Shown here in pieces: positions 1 to 9,360 of a DNA stretch of 10,823 bases; the stretch's first letter is position 1, and every line of letters begins with the position of its first letter. The notes beneath the pieces were generated by a model. That model worked only from the letters and a program-made list of their open reading frames with translations. It had not been told where the DNA came from and did not search any database. The stretch comes from DASVDK01 sp036381125 [NCBI: Thermodesulfobacteriota bacterium] (GTDB lineage Bacteria > DASVDK01): assembly GCA_036381125.1 (NCBI GenBank), contig DASVDK010000359.1, forward strand, positions 1 to 10,823. The letters run 5' to 3'. Made by a program: the position numbers and the translations under genes.

Positions 1-270
1 CACGTGCGGGCGTCGTACAATCCGGGGCTGGAGATCGCGGGGATCCTCCTCACCATGTTCGATCCCCGCAACCGGCTCGCGCTCCAGGTCGCCGACGAGG
101 TGCGGCGGCACTTCGGCGACCGGGTGTTCCGTACGGTCATCCCACGTAACGTCCGACTGGCCGAGAGCCCGAGCTACGGCAAGCCCGCGCTCCTGTACGA
201 CATCGCGTCGAAAGGGGCGACGAGCTACCTCGAGCTGGCGAAGGAGATCCTCGCGAATGGACGCGACTAG
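1..270 (+). CDS. parA: ParA/Soj chromosome-partitioning ATPase, C-terminal part (5' end outside window)
   Basis: This is the last 89 codons of a ParA-family (MinD/Soj-type) ATPase, which uses ATP-dependent, nonspecific DNA binding to move ParB-parS complexes during chromosome segregation. The frame is open from the first base, so the gene starts upstream; the GTG at position 4 is an internal valine. Visible family landmarks are the segment [10 protein letters not shown] followed by a helix, and the C-terminal block [22 protein letters not shown], here seen as [14 protein letters not shown] plus a closing YLELAKEIL helix. The Walker A and Walker B motifs lie in the missing part and cannot be checked. 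The stop codon (268-270) falls inside parB, a 14-base overlap that implies translational coupling. Identification is firm; plasmid ParA is less likely given the neighbours. Confidence 0.95.
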   Translation, partial: HVRASYNPGLEIAGILLTMFDPRNRLALQVADEVRRHFGDRVFRTVIPRNVRLAESPSYGKPALLYDIASKGATSYLELAKEILANGRD

Positions 271-1213
271 ACGCCGAGGTCTCGGCAAGGGGCTGGCGGC
301 GCTCCTGCCGACGGCCGCCCCCCGCCCGGCTACGCCGTCGGCATCGGCGGCAACCGAGACTCGGGCCGAGGAGCCCGATTCCGGGGCGAGGGGATATTTC
401 CTCTGCGATATCGCACAGATACGTCCCAACGCAGCCCAGCCGCGGCGGCACTTCTCCGAGGCCGAGCTGGCCTCCCTGGCCGAGTCGATCGCGGCGCAGG
501 GGGTGATCCAGCCGGTCGTCGTCAGGCGGCTGCCGGCCGAGGCGACCTCCCCGTCCGACGGGGCCCGCTACGAGCTGATCGCGGGCGAGCGCCGGTGGCG
601 CGCCGCCCGTCAGGCCGGCCTCGACCGGATCCCGGCCGTCGTGCGCGAGGCCACCGACCGCGACGCCCTCGAGATGGCCCTCGTCGAGAACCTCCAGCGC
701 GAGGACCTGAACCCTCTCGAGGTCGCCGAGGCGTACCGCACCCTGGTCGAGGAGTTCGCCCTCACCCAGGAGGCGATCGCCCGCCGGGTCGGACGCCAGC
801 GCTCCACGGTGGCCAACCACCTGCGCCTGCTCCGACTGCCTGCCGAGGTGAAGGAGGCGCTCGAGAGCGGCGCCATCACGATGGGGCACGCCCGCGCGGT
901 CCTCGGCCTCGAGGACCCGGCGCTCGAGGTGACGGCCTTCAAGAAGGTCCTGGCCGGCCGGCTGTCGGTGCGCGAGACCGAGCGGCTCGTGCAGCACCTG
1001 CGCGAGGCGTCGGCGCGCGGGAGGGGCCGGCGCCCCGACCCCGACGCGCAGGCGGCCGATCGGGCCCTCGCCCGCATCGGCGAGCGGCTGCAGCGCGCGC
1101 TCGGCACGAAGGTGGAGGTCCGCGCCCGCGGCGCCCGCGGCCGGATCATCATCAGCTACTTTTCCAACGAGGAGCTCGACCGGCTCCTCGAGCGGCTGGA
1201 GCGCGAATCGTAG
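257..1213 (+). CDS. parB: ParB/Spo0J chromosome-partitioning protein
   Basis: ParB binds parS sites near the origin, spreads as a CTP-dependent DNA clamp and stimulates ParA. The 318-residue protein has the full family layout. Residues 5-17 ([13 protein letters not shown]) form the N-terminal ParA-contacting motif. A linker rich in Pro, Ala and Ser covers about 18-48. The ParB/Srx CTP-binding domain runs from about 50 to 160 with [10 protein letters not shown] at 110-119 and [12 protein letters not shown] at 144-155. A helix-turn-helix DNA-binding region lies at about 168-193, followed by MGHARAVL at 209-216. The C-terminal dimerisation segment is at about 295-316 ([19 protein letters not shown]). 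The ATG at 257 is chosen because AAGGAGA at 241-247 sits 9 bases upstream and the conserved N-terminus follows at once. No parS site was found in this window. Confidence 0.97.
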   Translation: MDATRRRGLGKGLAALLPTAAPRPATPSASAATETRAEEPDSGARGYFLCDIAQIRPNAAQPRRHFSEAELASLAESIAAQGVIQPVVVRRLPAEATSPSDGARYELIAGERRWRAARQAGLDRIPAVVREATDRDALEMALVENLQREDLNPLEVAEAYRTLVEEFALTQEAIARRVGRQRSTVANHLRLLRLPAEVKEALESGAITMGHARAVLGLEDPALEVTAFKKVLAGRLSVRETERLVQHLREASARGRGRRPDPDAQAADRALARIGERLQRALGTKVEVRARGARGRIIISYFSNEELDRLLERLERES

Positions 1214-1358
1214 GCATTGTCTCGGCTGTCGCGGCGGCGAGCGGTCCGGCTCGGCCGGGCCGCGAGCGAGGGGGTTCGGGGGCCGGTCGCCGACTCCCGG
1301 CAGGCTCGCTGGCGCGCGAGGCCCCCGAGGATGATGGCCGGCTGGAGGGGACGCACGC

Positions 1359-1814
1359 ATGATCGGGACCAGGAAGGGGCAGCGGGACGGCGACGCGATG
1401 GCGGCGGCCGGCGACCTCACGGCGTTCCTCGACAAGGGGAGCCGATTCGAGGGCAAGCTCGCGTTCGACGGCCACGTCCGGCTGAACGGCGAGTTCAAGG
1501 GGGAGATCCGCGCCGAGGGGACGCTGATCGTCGGCGAGGGGGCCCGCATCGAGGCGCAGATCGCCGTCGACACCCTCGTGGTCTCGGGGACGATCGTCGG
1601 CGACATCGTCGCCCGCAGCCGCATCGAGATGCACGCCCCGGCGCGCGTCACCGGCAACATCACCACGCCGGTGCTCGTCGTCGACGAAGGCTCGGTCTTC
1701 GACGGCCAGTGCCACATGGAGCGCGTCAGGGAGGCCGACGCGTCGCGCGGCGCGCCCCGTCCGGTCGACGCCCTTCCGGCCGCGGAGGATGCGCCGTCTC
1801 GCGTCGACGCCTAG
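1359..1814 (+). CDS. Bactofilin (polymerising cytoskeletal protein)
   Basis: Bactofilins are small beta-helical proteins that polymerise without nucleotide and act as scaffolds for cell-wall enzymes or chromosome-segregation factors. The 151-residue protein has the typical single domain at about residues 20-122: TAFLDKGSRFEGKLAFDG, then repeating short strands with glycine turns (LNGEFKGEIRAEGTLIVGEG, DTLVVSGTIVGDI, ARVTGNITTPVLVVDEGSVF). A Pro/Ala-rich, probably disordered tail follows from about 123. The start at 1359 is supported by GGAGGGG at 1344-1350, 8 bases upstream; the ATG at codon 14 is an alternative. It lies 145 bases after parB on the same strand. In Myxococcus xanthus bactofilins BacNOP are encoded beside parABC and organise the ParABS machinery at the subpolar region, so a similar role is a reasonable inference here. 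Confidence 0.93.
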   Translation: MIGTRKGQRDGDAMAAAGDLTAFLDKGSRFEGKLAFDGHVRLNGEFKGEIRAEGTLIVGEGARIEAQIAVDTLVVSGTIVGDIVARSRIEMHAPARVTGNITTPVLVVDEGSVFDGQCHMERVREADASRGAPRPVDALPAAEDAPSRVDA

Positions 1815-1902
1815 GCTGTGTCTGCACGGCCTCGTGGCAAGGCGCTCACGGGGGCCTCCCGCCGCGCCACGTTGTCGGGTCGTTCGACCGCCCCCGGTCG
1901 GC

Positions 1903-1919
1903 GGGGCCGGTCCGGCCCC
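1903..1919. other. GC-rich inverted repeat, possible transcript-end hairpin for bactofilin
   Basis: GGGGCCGG-T-CCGGCCCC is a perfect palindrome with 8-base arms around one central T; as RNA it would fold as a 7-bp stem with a GTC loop. It lies about 90 bases after the bactofilin stop codon. No run of T follows, so it is not a standard intrinsic terminator, although high-GC bacteria often have hairpins without a clear T tract. It could equally be a chance product of the composition. Confidence 0.3.
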
Positions 1920-2069
1920 TGTCCCGACGGGCCGCCCACGAGCCGGCGTCCCGACGCGCCGGCCTGCGGCCCGGGGCCGCTCGCACGGCCCGCCTCCCCG
2001 TTTCGGTGTCGGCGGGCGGCTGCGGCCCCGCACAGGCACGCGAACGCGGCTGCCGAACGCCCGCGCGCC

Positions 2070-2099
2070 TTGACACCGGCTTTGTGAGCTTGTTACTGT
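2070..2099 (+). promoter_or_regulatory. Sigma-70-type promoter for the ATP synthase operon
   Basis: A perfect -35 hexamer TTGACA (2070-2075) is followed after 18 bases by TACTGT (2094-2099), which keeps the most conserved T, A and final T of the -10 element. A 17-base spacing with TTACTG (2093-2098) is an alternative reading. The segment from 2070 to 2110 is clearly more A+T-rich than its surroundings, as expected for a promoter in such a GC-rich genome. Transcription would start near 2106, about 350 bases before the first ATP synthase gene. Confidence 0.6.
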
Positions 2100-2248
2100 C
2101 TGCACAATCTCTCGGGGGGAGAGGCTCGCTCTCGCTGCCGGGCCCGTCACAGGCGCGGCGCACGTGCCTCGCCGGTCGGCGGGTCCCCGCATCCGTGGCG
2201 CAGCGATAGCCGTCGACCTCCGAGACCGGCTTGGGTTTCCGGGGGTCT

Positions 2249-2431
2249 ATGTTCGCGCCGCACCCGCCGGTCCCCGGGACCGCCCTTCCGATTCTCCTGA
2301 TCGTCAGTCTCGCCCCGGCGCCGGCCGTTGCCGGCGAGTCGCCGGCGTGCTCCGTGCCGCGCGTCGTCGCGGCGCCCGAGGGGCGGACGGCGGCTCGGCA
2401 CCGGGCAGGGAGCGCCCGGCGAGCGACGTGA
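2249..2431 (+). CDS. Possible small secreted or leader peptide (doubtful)
   Basis: A 60-codon frame begins with ATG at 2249, preceded closely by GGGGG (2241-2245). Its N-terminal half looks like a signal peptide: residues 11-21 (TALPILLIVSL) are hydrophobic and are followed by APAPAVAGES, with an A-V-A site at about 26-28 where signal peptidase could cut. The rest is short, Arg/Ala-rich and unlike any family I know, and the n-region lacks Lys or Arg. It ends 22 bases before the ATP synthase b'/b start codon, inside the proposed operon leader. It may be a real small gene, an upstream leader peptide, or chance. Confidence 0.2.
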   Translation: MFAPHPPVPGTALPILLIVSLAPAPAVAGESPACSVPRVVAAPEGRTAARHRAGSARRAT

Positions 2432-2437
2432 CGCCCT

Positions 2438-2445
2438 AGGGAGGT
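2438..2445 (+). promoter_or_regulatory. Ribosome binding site that fixes the b'/b start
   Basis: AGGGAGGT lies 8 bases before the ATG at 2454. It decides the start, because the frame stays open upstream to 2328 and would otherwise allow a longer, unlikely Arg-rich N-terminus. Confidence 0.8.
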
Positions 2446-2453
2446 TCCACCAT

Positions 2454-3479
2454 ATGCAGGGGGTCAACTGGGGCGCCGAGATCGTGAACAGCGGCATCAT
2501 CCTGGTCACGTTCCTGGTCCTCATGGCGTTCCTCAACGCGGTGCTCTTCCGCCCCATGCTGCGCTACCTCGACGAGCGCGAGGCGAAGACGCACGGGGCC
2601 GTCGACGAGGCGAAGGCGCTCGAGGAGGAGGCGGCGCGGGCGCTGGAGGCCTACGAAGCGCGCCTGTCCGCGGCCCGCAGCGAGGCCCAGGTCGAGACCG
2701 CCGCGGCCCGCAAGCGGGCGAGCGACGAGGAGCAGGCCATCCTCGAGCGGGCACGCGAGGACGCCGCGCGCCGCATCGGCGAGATCGAGCGCGACGTCGC
2801 GGCCGCCACCGAGCAGGCGCGGAGCGTGCTCGGCGCGCAGGCGCGGGAGATGGCGCGCGCCATCGCCGAGAAGGTCCTCGGCCGGACGGTCTCCACGGGG
2901 CTCGCCGTGCTCGCCGCCGCGGGCCTCCCGGCCACCGAGGCGATGGCCGCGGCCGCCGGCGGCCAGGGGGGCGGCTTCTTCGCGACGCCCATCGGCGGCT
3001 TCGTCGCCCACCTCGTCAACTTCGTGATCCTCATCGGCGTGCTCGCCTACTTCGCCGGCCCGCGCGTCAGGGCGGCGCTCGAGGAGCGGCGCGCCAGCTA
3101 CGCGCGCGCCATCGAGGACGCCGCGCGGCTCAAGGCCGACGCCGAGGCGCGGGCCCGCGAGTACCGCGAGCGCCTCGCGCGTGCCGACGCGGAGATCGCC
3201 GCCCTCAAGGCGCAGTACCGGGCCGATGCCGAGGCGGAACGGGCGCGCATCCTCGGCGAGGCCGAGCGCGCGGCCGAGCGGATCCGGCGCGCGGCCGAGC
3301 AGACCGCCGCGCAGGAGACGGCCAAGGCGCGCGTCCTGCTACGCGAGGAGGCGGCGCGCCTCGCCACGAGCCTCGCCGAGCAGGCGATCAGGCGGGACCT
3401 CACGCCGGCCGACCAGGCGCGTCTCGTCCAGGACTTCATCACCCGCCTGCCGGCGTCGGCCGGCGACGGACGGGGGTAG
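2454..3479 (+). CDS. atpF: ATP synthase Fo subunits b' and b in one continuous frame (b'-b fusion)
   Basis: Subunits b' and b form the peripheral stalk that holds F1 against the Fo motor. This 341-residue frame holds two complete subunit-b units in tandem. Residues 1-146 are b': membrane segment at about 13-35, FRPMLRYLDERE at 32-43, a long Ala/Glu/Arg coiled coil, and the usual b' ending AIAEKVLGR at 136-144. Residues 147-167 (starting STGLAVLAAAGLPATEAMA) look like a signal peptide with an A-M-A site at 163-165. Residues 180-341 are b: membrane segment at about 185-203, coiled coil to about 310, and a helical end that contacts delta. There is no stop codon in any frame between 2821 and 3000, so a single-base frameshift would not by itself recover a b' stop. 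Free-standing b' and b genes are normal in relatives. Cleavage after residue 165 or internal initiation (for example GTG at 2907) could still yield two chains. It ends 3 bases before atpH. Confidence 0.9.
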   Translation: MQGVNWGAEIVNSGIILVTFLVLMAFLNAVLFRPMLRYLDEREAKTHGAVDEAKALEEEAARALEAYEARLSAARSEAQVETAAARKRASDEEQAILERAREDAARRIGEIERDVAAATEQARSVLGAQAREMARAIAEKVLGRTVSTGLAVLAAAGLPATEAMAAAAGGQGGGFFATPIGGFVAHLVNFVILIGVLAYFAGPRVRAALEERRASYARAIEDAARLKADAEARAREYRERLARADAEIAALKAQYRADAEAERARILGEAERAAERIRRAAEQTAAQETAKARVLLREEAARLATSLAEQAIRRDLTPADQARLVQDFITRLPASAGDGRG

Positions 3480-3482
3480 GCC

Positions 3483-4025
3483 ATGGCCAACGAGACCGTC
3501 GCCCGGCGCTACGCCCGCGCGCTCCTCGAGATCGCCCAGGAGGAGGGCGCCCTCGAGCGGTTCGAGCAGGACCTCACGCGCTTCGCCGACACGCTCGCGG
3601 CGAGCCGCGACCTCGAGCAGGTCCTCACCAATCCGGTCTTCGAGGCGGAGGCGCGCAAGCGGATCCTGCGCGAGGTGGCCGGCAGGCTCGGCGCCGCCCC
3701 GCTCGTCGTGAACTTCCTCTGCCTGCTCGTGGACAAGCGGAAGCTCGTCGTGCTGCCCGACATCGTCCGCGAATACCGCGCCCTCGTCGACAAGGCCGCC
3801 GGCCGCGTCGAGGCGCTGCTCGTCATGGCCACCCAGGCCGATCCGGCGACCGTGTCCCAGGTCGAGGGGCAGCTCGCGAAGTGGACGGGCAAGCGGGTGC
3901 GGCTCACGACGCGGGTCGACCCGTCGCTCATCGGCGGCGCCGTCGCGCGCGTCGGCGGTCTCGTGCTCGATGCGAGCATCAAGACGCAGATCGACGCGCT
4001 GCGGCAGCGGCTCGCGAACGGTTAG
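3483..4025 (+). CDS. atpH: ATP synthase F1 subunit delta
   Basis: Delta (the bacterial OSCP) caps the alpha3beta3 head and binds the C-termini of the b-type subunits, completing the stator. The 180-residue length is usual. The N-terminal helical domain starts with ANETVARRYARALLEIA, and residues 76-97 (VNFLCLLVDKRKLVVLPDIVRE) are the conserved middle. The delta/OSCP signature is at 146-168, beginning DPSLIGGAVARVGG and ending LDASIKTQ. The ATG at 3483 is 3 bases after the atpF stop, with GGGGG at 3472-3476 as a likely ribosome site, so translation is probably coupled. Unlike mycobacterial AtpFH, delta is a separate protein here. Confidence 0.97.
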   Translation: MANETVARRYARALLEIAQEEGALERFEQDLTRFADTLAASRDLEQVLTNPVFEAEARKRILREVAGRLGAAPLVVNFLCLLVDKRKLVVLPDIVREYRALVDKAAGRVEALLVMATQADPATVSQVEGQLAKWTGKRVRLTTRVDPSLIGGAVARVGGLVLDASIKTQIDALRQRLANG

Positions 4026-5579
<1,554 letters not shown>

Positions 5580-5591
5580 CAGCCGGCGGGC

Positions 5592-5624
5592 CCCCGGCGC
5601 CGGCCTCGCGGGCCGGCGCCGGGG
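5592..5624 (+). other. Perfect 14-bp hairpin between atpA and atpG
   Basis: CCCCGGCGCCGGCC (5592-5605) and GGCCGGCGCCGGGG (5611-5624) are exact reverse complements around a TCGCG loop. All 14 pairs are G-C, so the RNA stem would be very stable. No T run follows, and the operon continues in the same direction with a good ribosome site 16 bases later, so a full terminator is unlikely. It may protect the atpA message from 3' decay or reduce expression of gamma, of which one copy is needed per three alpha. Confidence 0.8.
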
Positions 5625-5640
5625 TGCCGGCGTCACGCTC

Positions 5641-5647
5641 AGGAGAG
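5641..5647 (+). promoter_or_regulatory. Ribosome binding site for the GTG start of atpG
   Basis: AGGAGAG precedes the GTG at 5652, with 6 bases between the AGGAG core and the start codon. It supports GTG as the start, giving the canonical gamma N-terminus ASLRDIRRRI. Confidence 0.75.
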
Positions 5648-5651
5648 AACA

Positions 5652-8063
<2,412 letters not shown>

Positions 8064-8064
<1 letters not shown>

Positions 8065-8480
8065 TGGCGACGCCGGGCAAGCTCGACTTCGAGCTCGTCA
8101 CGCCCTACCGGCGGGTCCACCACCTGGACGCCGACGAGGTGATCTGCCCGGGCGTCCATGGCGAGTTCGGCGTCCTGCCGGGCCACGCGCCGCTGCTCGC
8201 GCGCCTCAAGCCGGGCGTCCTCGGCTTCCGTCAGGGGACGGAGTGGCGCTACGTTGCGCTCACCTGGGGGCTCTGCGAGGTGGCGAACGACCGGGTCTCG
8301 GTCCTCGTCACCACCGCCGACCCGGCCGAGGAGATCGACCCGCAGGCCGCCGCGCGGGCGCGCGACGCCGCCGAGGCGAAGCTGAAGGCGCTCGAGCCGG
8401 GGTCGGCCGAGGCCGCCGAGGCCCAGACCGAGCTCGAGAAGGCGCTGGCGCAGTTGCAGACGGTGCGCTGGCAAGACTAG
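8064..8480 (+). CDS. atpC: ATP synthase F1 subunit epsilon
   Basis: Epsilon links gamma to the c-ring and, through its C-terminal helices, can inhibit ATP hydrolysis. The 138-residue protein has the N-terminal beta-sandwich at about 1-85, with FELVTPYRRV and the conserved GEFGVLPGHAPLLARLKPG. Two C-terminal helices follow from about 93 to 133 (ARARDAAEAKLKALE and AEAQTELEKALAQLQ), so the inhibitory domain appears to be present. The ATG at 8064 overlaps the atpD stop as TGATG, which indicates coupled translation; GTG at 8061 would add only one residue and is less likely. This is the last gene of the operon, and no terminator is visible after it. Confidence 0.95.
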
Positions 8481-8492
8481 GAACCCGAACGA

Positions 8493-9086
8493 TCATCGTG
8501 GGGTGGCCTTGAGCTTCGCCTTTCCCCCCTCGACGACGACGCGGAACTCGACCGCGTGCGCGCCGAACTTGCGGGCGATCTGCGGGAGCTGCTGCTTGAT
8601 CGTGGCGGCCAGCACCTCGGGCTTGAGGCCCGCGGTGGGCTCTCCGGCCTGCTTCTTGGCCGCCAGGAGCTGCCTGTAGAGCGTCTCGATCTCCCTGCCC
8701 CCAGGCTCCACGCCGTCCCGGAAGCGCACCGGCCCCTCCGCCTCGGCCGGCTGCGCGGCCGGCTTCGCCGTCGTGGTCTCGCCCCGCTGGCGCTCCTTGA
8801 GCTTCAGCCTGAACTTGTCGCGGGCGTAGGTCCCCTCCTCGATCTGCTGCGAGACGCGGGTCCAGTAGGCGCTGAGGGCGTTGAAGTTCGCGGTGAGCTG
8901 GCTCAGCCTGAAGGCGTGACCGGTGTTGGTGAGGGTGATCCCGCTGTAGCGCCGGATCACCCTCGCGACCTCCTCGCGGAGCCGGAGCGGCTCCCGCTTC
9001 TCGAGGCCGGAGAAGTACTTCTCGTACTGGGCCTTGAGCTCGCGGATCTGGCGCTCGAGCTGCGCGATGTCTTCCGGGATGCCCAT
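8493..9086 (-). CDS. Conserved hypothetical protein resembling the MXAN_5187 C-terminal family
   Basis: The 197-residue product has no signal peptide or membrane segment and is probably cytoplasmic. Residues 5-30 form a heptad-like helix (EDIAQLERQIRELKAQYEKY) ending in LEKREPLRLRE. A charged helical region follows to about 100, then a linker rich in Thr, Pro and Ala at 103-120. The C-terminal domain at about 130-197 (IETLYRQLLAAKKQAGEPT, then FGAHAVEFRVVVEGGKAKLK) resembles the domain named after Myxococcus MXAN_5187; I base this on memory of the family, whose function is unknown to me. The ATG at 9086 is preferred because the conserved helix begins there; an upstream TTG at 9194 would add an Arg-rich stretch. 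It converges on atpC with only 12 bases between stop codons and diverges from glmU. Confidence 0.8.
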   Translation of the reverse strand: MGIPEDIAQLERQIRELKAQYEKYFSGLEKREPLRLREEVARVIRRYSGITLTNTGHAFRLSQLTANFNALSAYWTRVSQQIEEGTYARDKFRLKLKERQRGETTTAKPAAQPAEAEGPVRFRDGVEPGGREIETLYRQLLAAKKQAGEPTAGLKPEVLAATIKQQLPQIARKFGAHAVEFRVVVEGGKAKLKATPR

Positions 9087-9162
9087 CGTGCGTCTGGTCG
9101 CCTCGCTCTGGGCCGATGGAGCCCGCTGGCGCCCGGCGGCGACACCGGCCGGAGCGGCGCGG

Positions 9163-9191
9163 AACCTACCAGACCCTCGGTGGACCCGCAA
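9163..9191 (-). promoter_or_regulatory. Weak candidate promoter for the minus-strand gene
   Basis: Read on the minus strand, TTGCGG (9191-9186) and TAGGTT (9168-9163) are 17 bases apart. Each matches the sigma-70 consensus at only three positions or so. Its position, about 75 bases before the start codon, is sensible. Confidence 0.25.
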
Positions 9192-9193
9192 CA

Positions 9194-9233
9194 ACTTTTC
9201 TCCCGGGCCCCGTGACGCACGTTTCTCCCGGGC
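9194..9233. repeat. Tandem 15-bp repeat between divergent promoters
   Basis: Two copies of ACKTTTCTCCCGGGC lie at 9194-9208 and 9219-9233; they differ only at the third base (T or G). The offset is 25 bases. The pair sits just upstream of the glmU -35 element at 9246 and just upstream, on the other strand, of the weak candidate promoter for the minus-strand gene. This placement suits an operator for a DNA-binding regulator, which is an inference. Confidence 0.6.
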
Positions 9234-9245
9234 TCGGGGCGCACC

Positions 9246-9275
9246 TTGACTCCGCGGCCCGAAGTCCTGTAGATT
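9246..9275 (+). promoter_or_regulatory. Sigma-70-type promoter for glmU-glmS
   Basis: TTGACT (9246-9251) and TAGATT (9270-9275) are separated by 18 bases; they match the consensus at five and four positions. A TG pair stands directly before the -10. The start of transcription would be near 9282, giving a leader of about 80 bases before glmU. With the minus-strand gene blocking read-through from the ATP operon, glmU needs its own promoter here. Confidence 0.55.
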
Positions 9276-9360
9276 TCACGCCCCCGCACGACCGGCCCCG
9301 GGGGCAGCCGCCGCGGCATGCTCCCTGCACCGGGTGCTTGCCCCGGAGGCTACCAGAGCC

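Larger units (their letters stand above)
1815..2453 (+). other. Long intergenic region and ATP operon leader
   Basis: This 639-base stretch separates the par-bactofilin block from the ATP synthase operon. I see no conserved protein in it on either strand; the open frames crossing it have compositions dominated by Arg, Pro and Gly, as expected from high-GC shadow frames. It contains a 17-base inverted repeat at 1903-1919, a 9-base direct repeat GTCCCGACG at 1921-1929 and 1948-1956, a strong promoter-like sequence at 2070-2099, a small stem CTCTC/GAGAG at 2109-2123, and one short frame at 2249-2431 with a signal-peptide-like start. If the promoter is used, the operon has an untranslated leader of roughly 350 bases, long enough to hold a regulatory RNA element, though I do not recognise one. 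Confidence 0.7.

Noticed and set aside
1-6. CACGTG as a possible parS core
   Set aside because: The parS core needs the wider inverted repeat TGTTNCACGTGNAACA. Here the flank is CGGG, and the bases encode ParA. Other CACGTG copies (for example near 2161 and 9469) also lack the flanks.
1214-1358. Imperfect palindromes between parB and the bactofilin (for example around 1245-1262)
   Set aside because: The best is CGGCTCGG/CCGGGCCG with a mismatch and no T tract; runs of C and G in this gap give many such matches by chance.
137-1717. A 526-codon minus-strand frame opposite parB and the bactofilin
   Set aside because: It is Arg/Pro/Gly/Ala-rich without motifs and lies wholly antisense to recognised genes, so it is a composition shadow.
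8481-8492. Bidirectional terminator between atpC and the minus-strand gene
   Set aside because: The 12-base gap and its flanks show no convincing stem and no T or A tract.
9087-9194. N-terminal extension of the minus-strand hypothetical protein from TTG 9194
   Set aside because: The added residues are Arg/Ala/Pro-rich without conserved character, and the extension would cover the candidate promoter; the conserved helix begins at the ATG at 9086.
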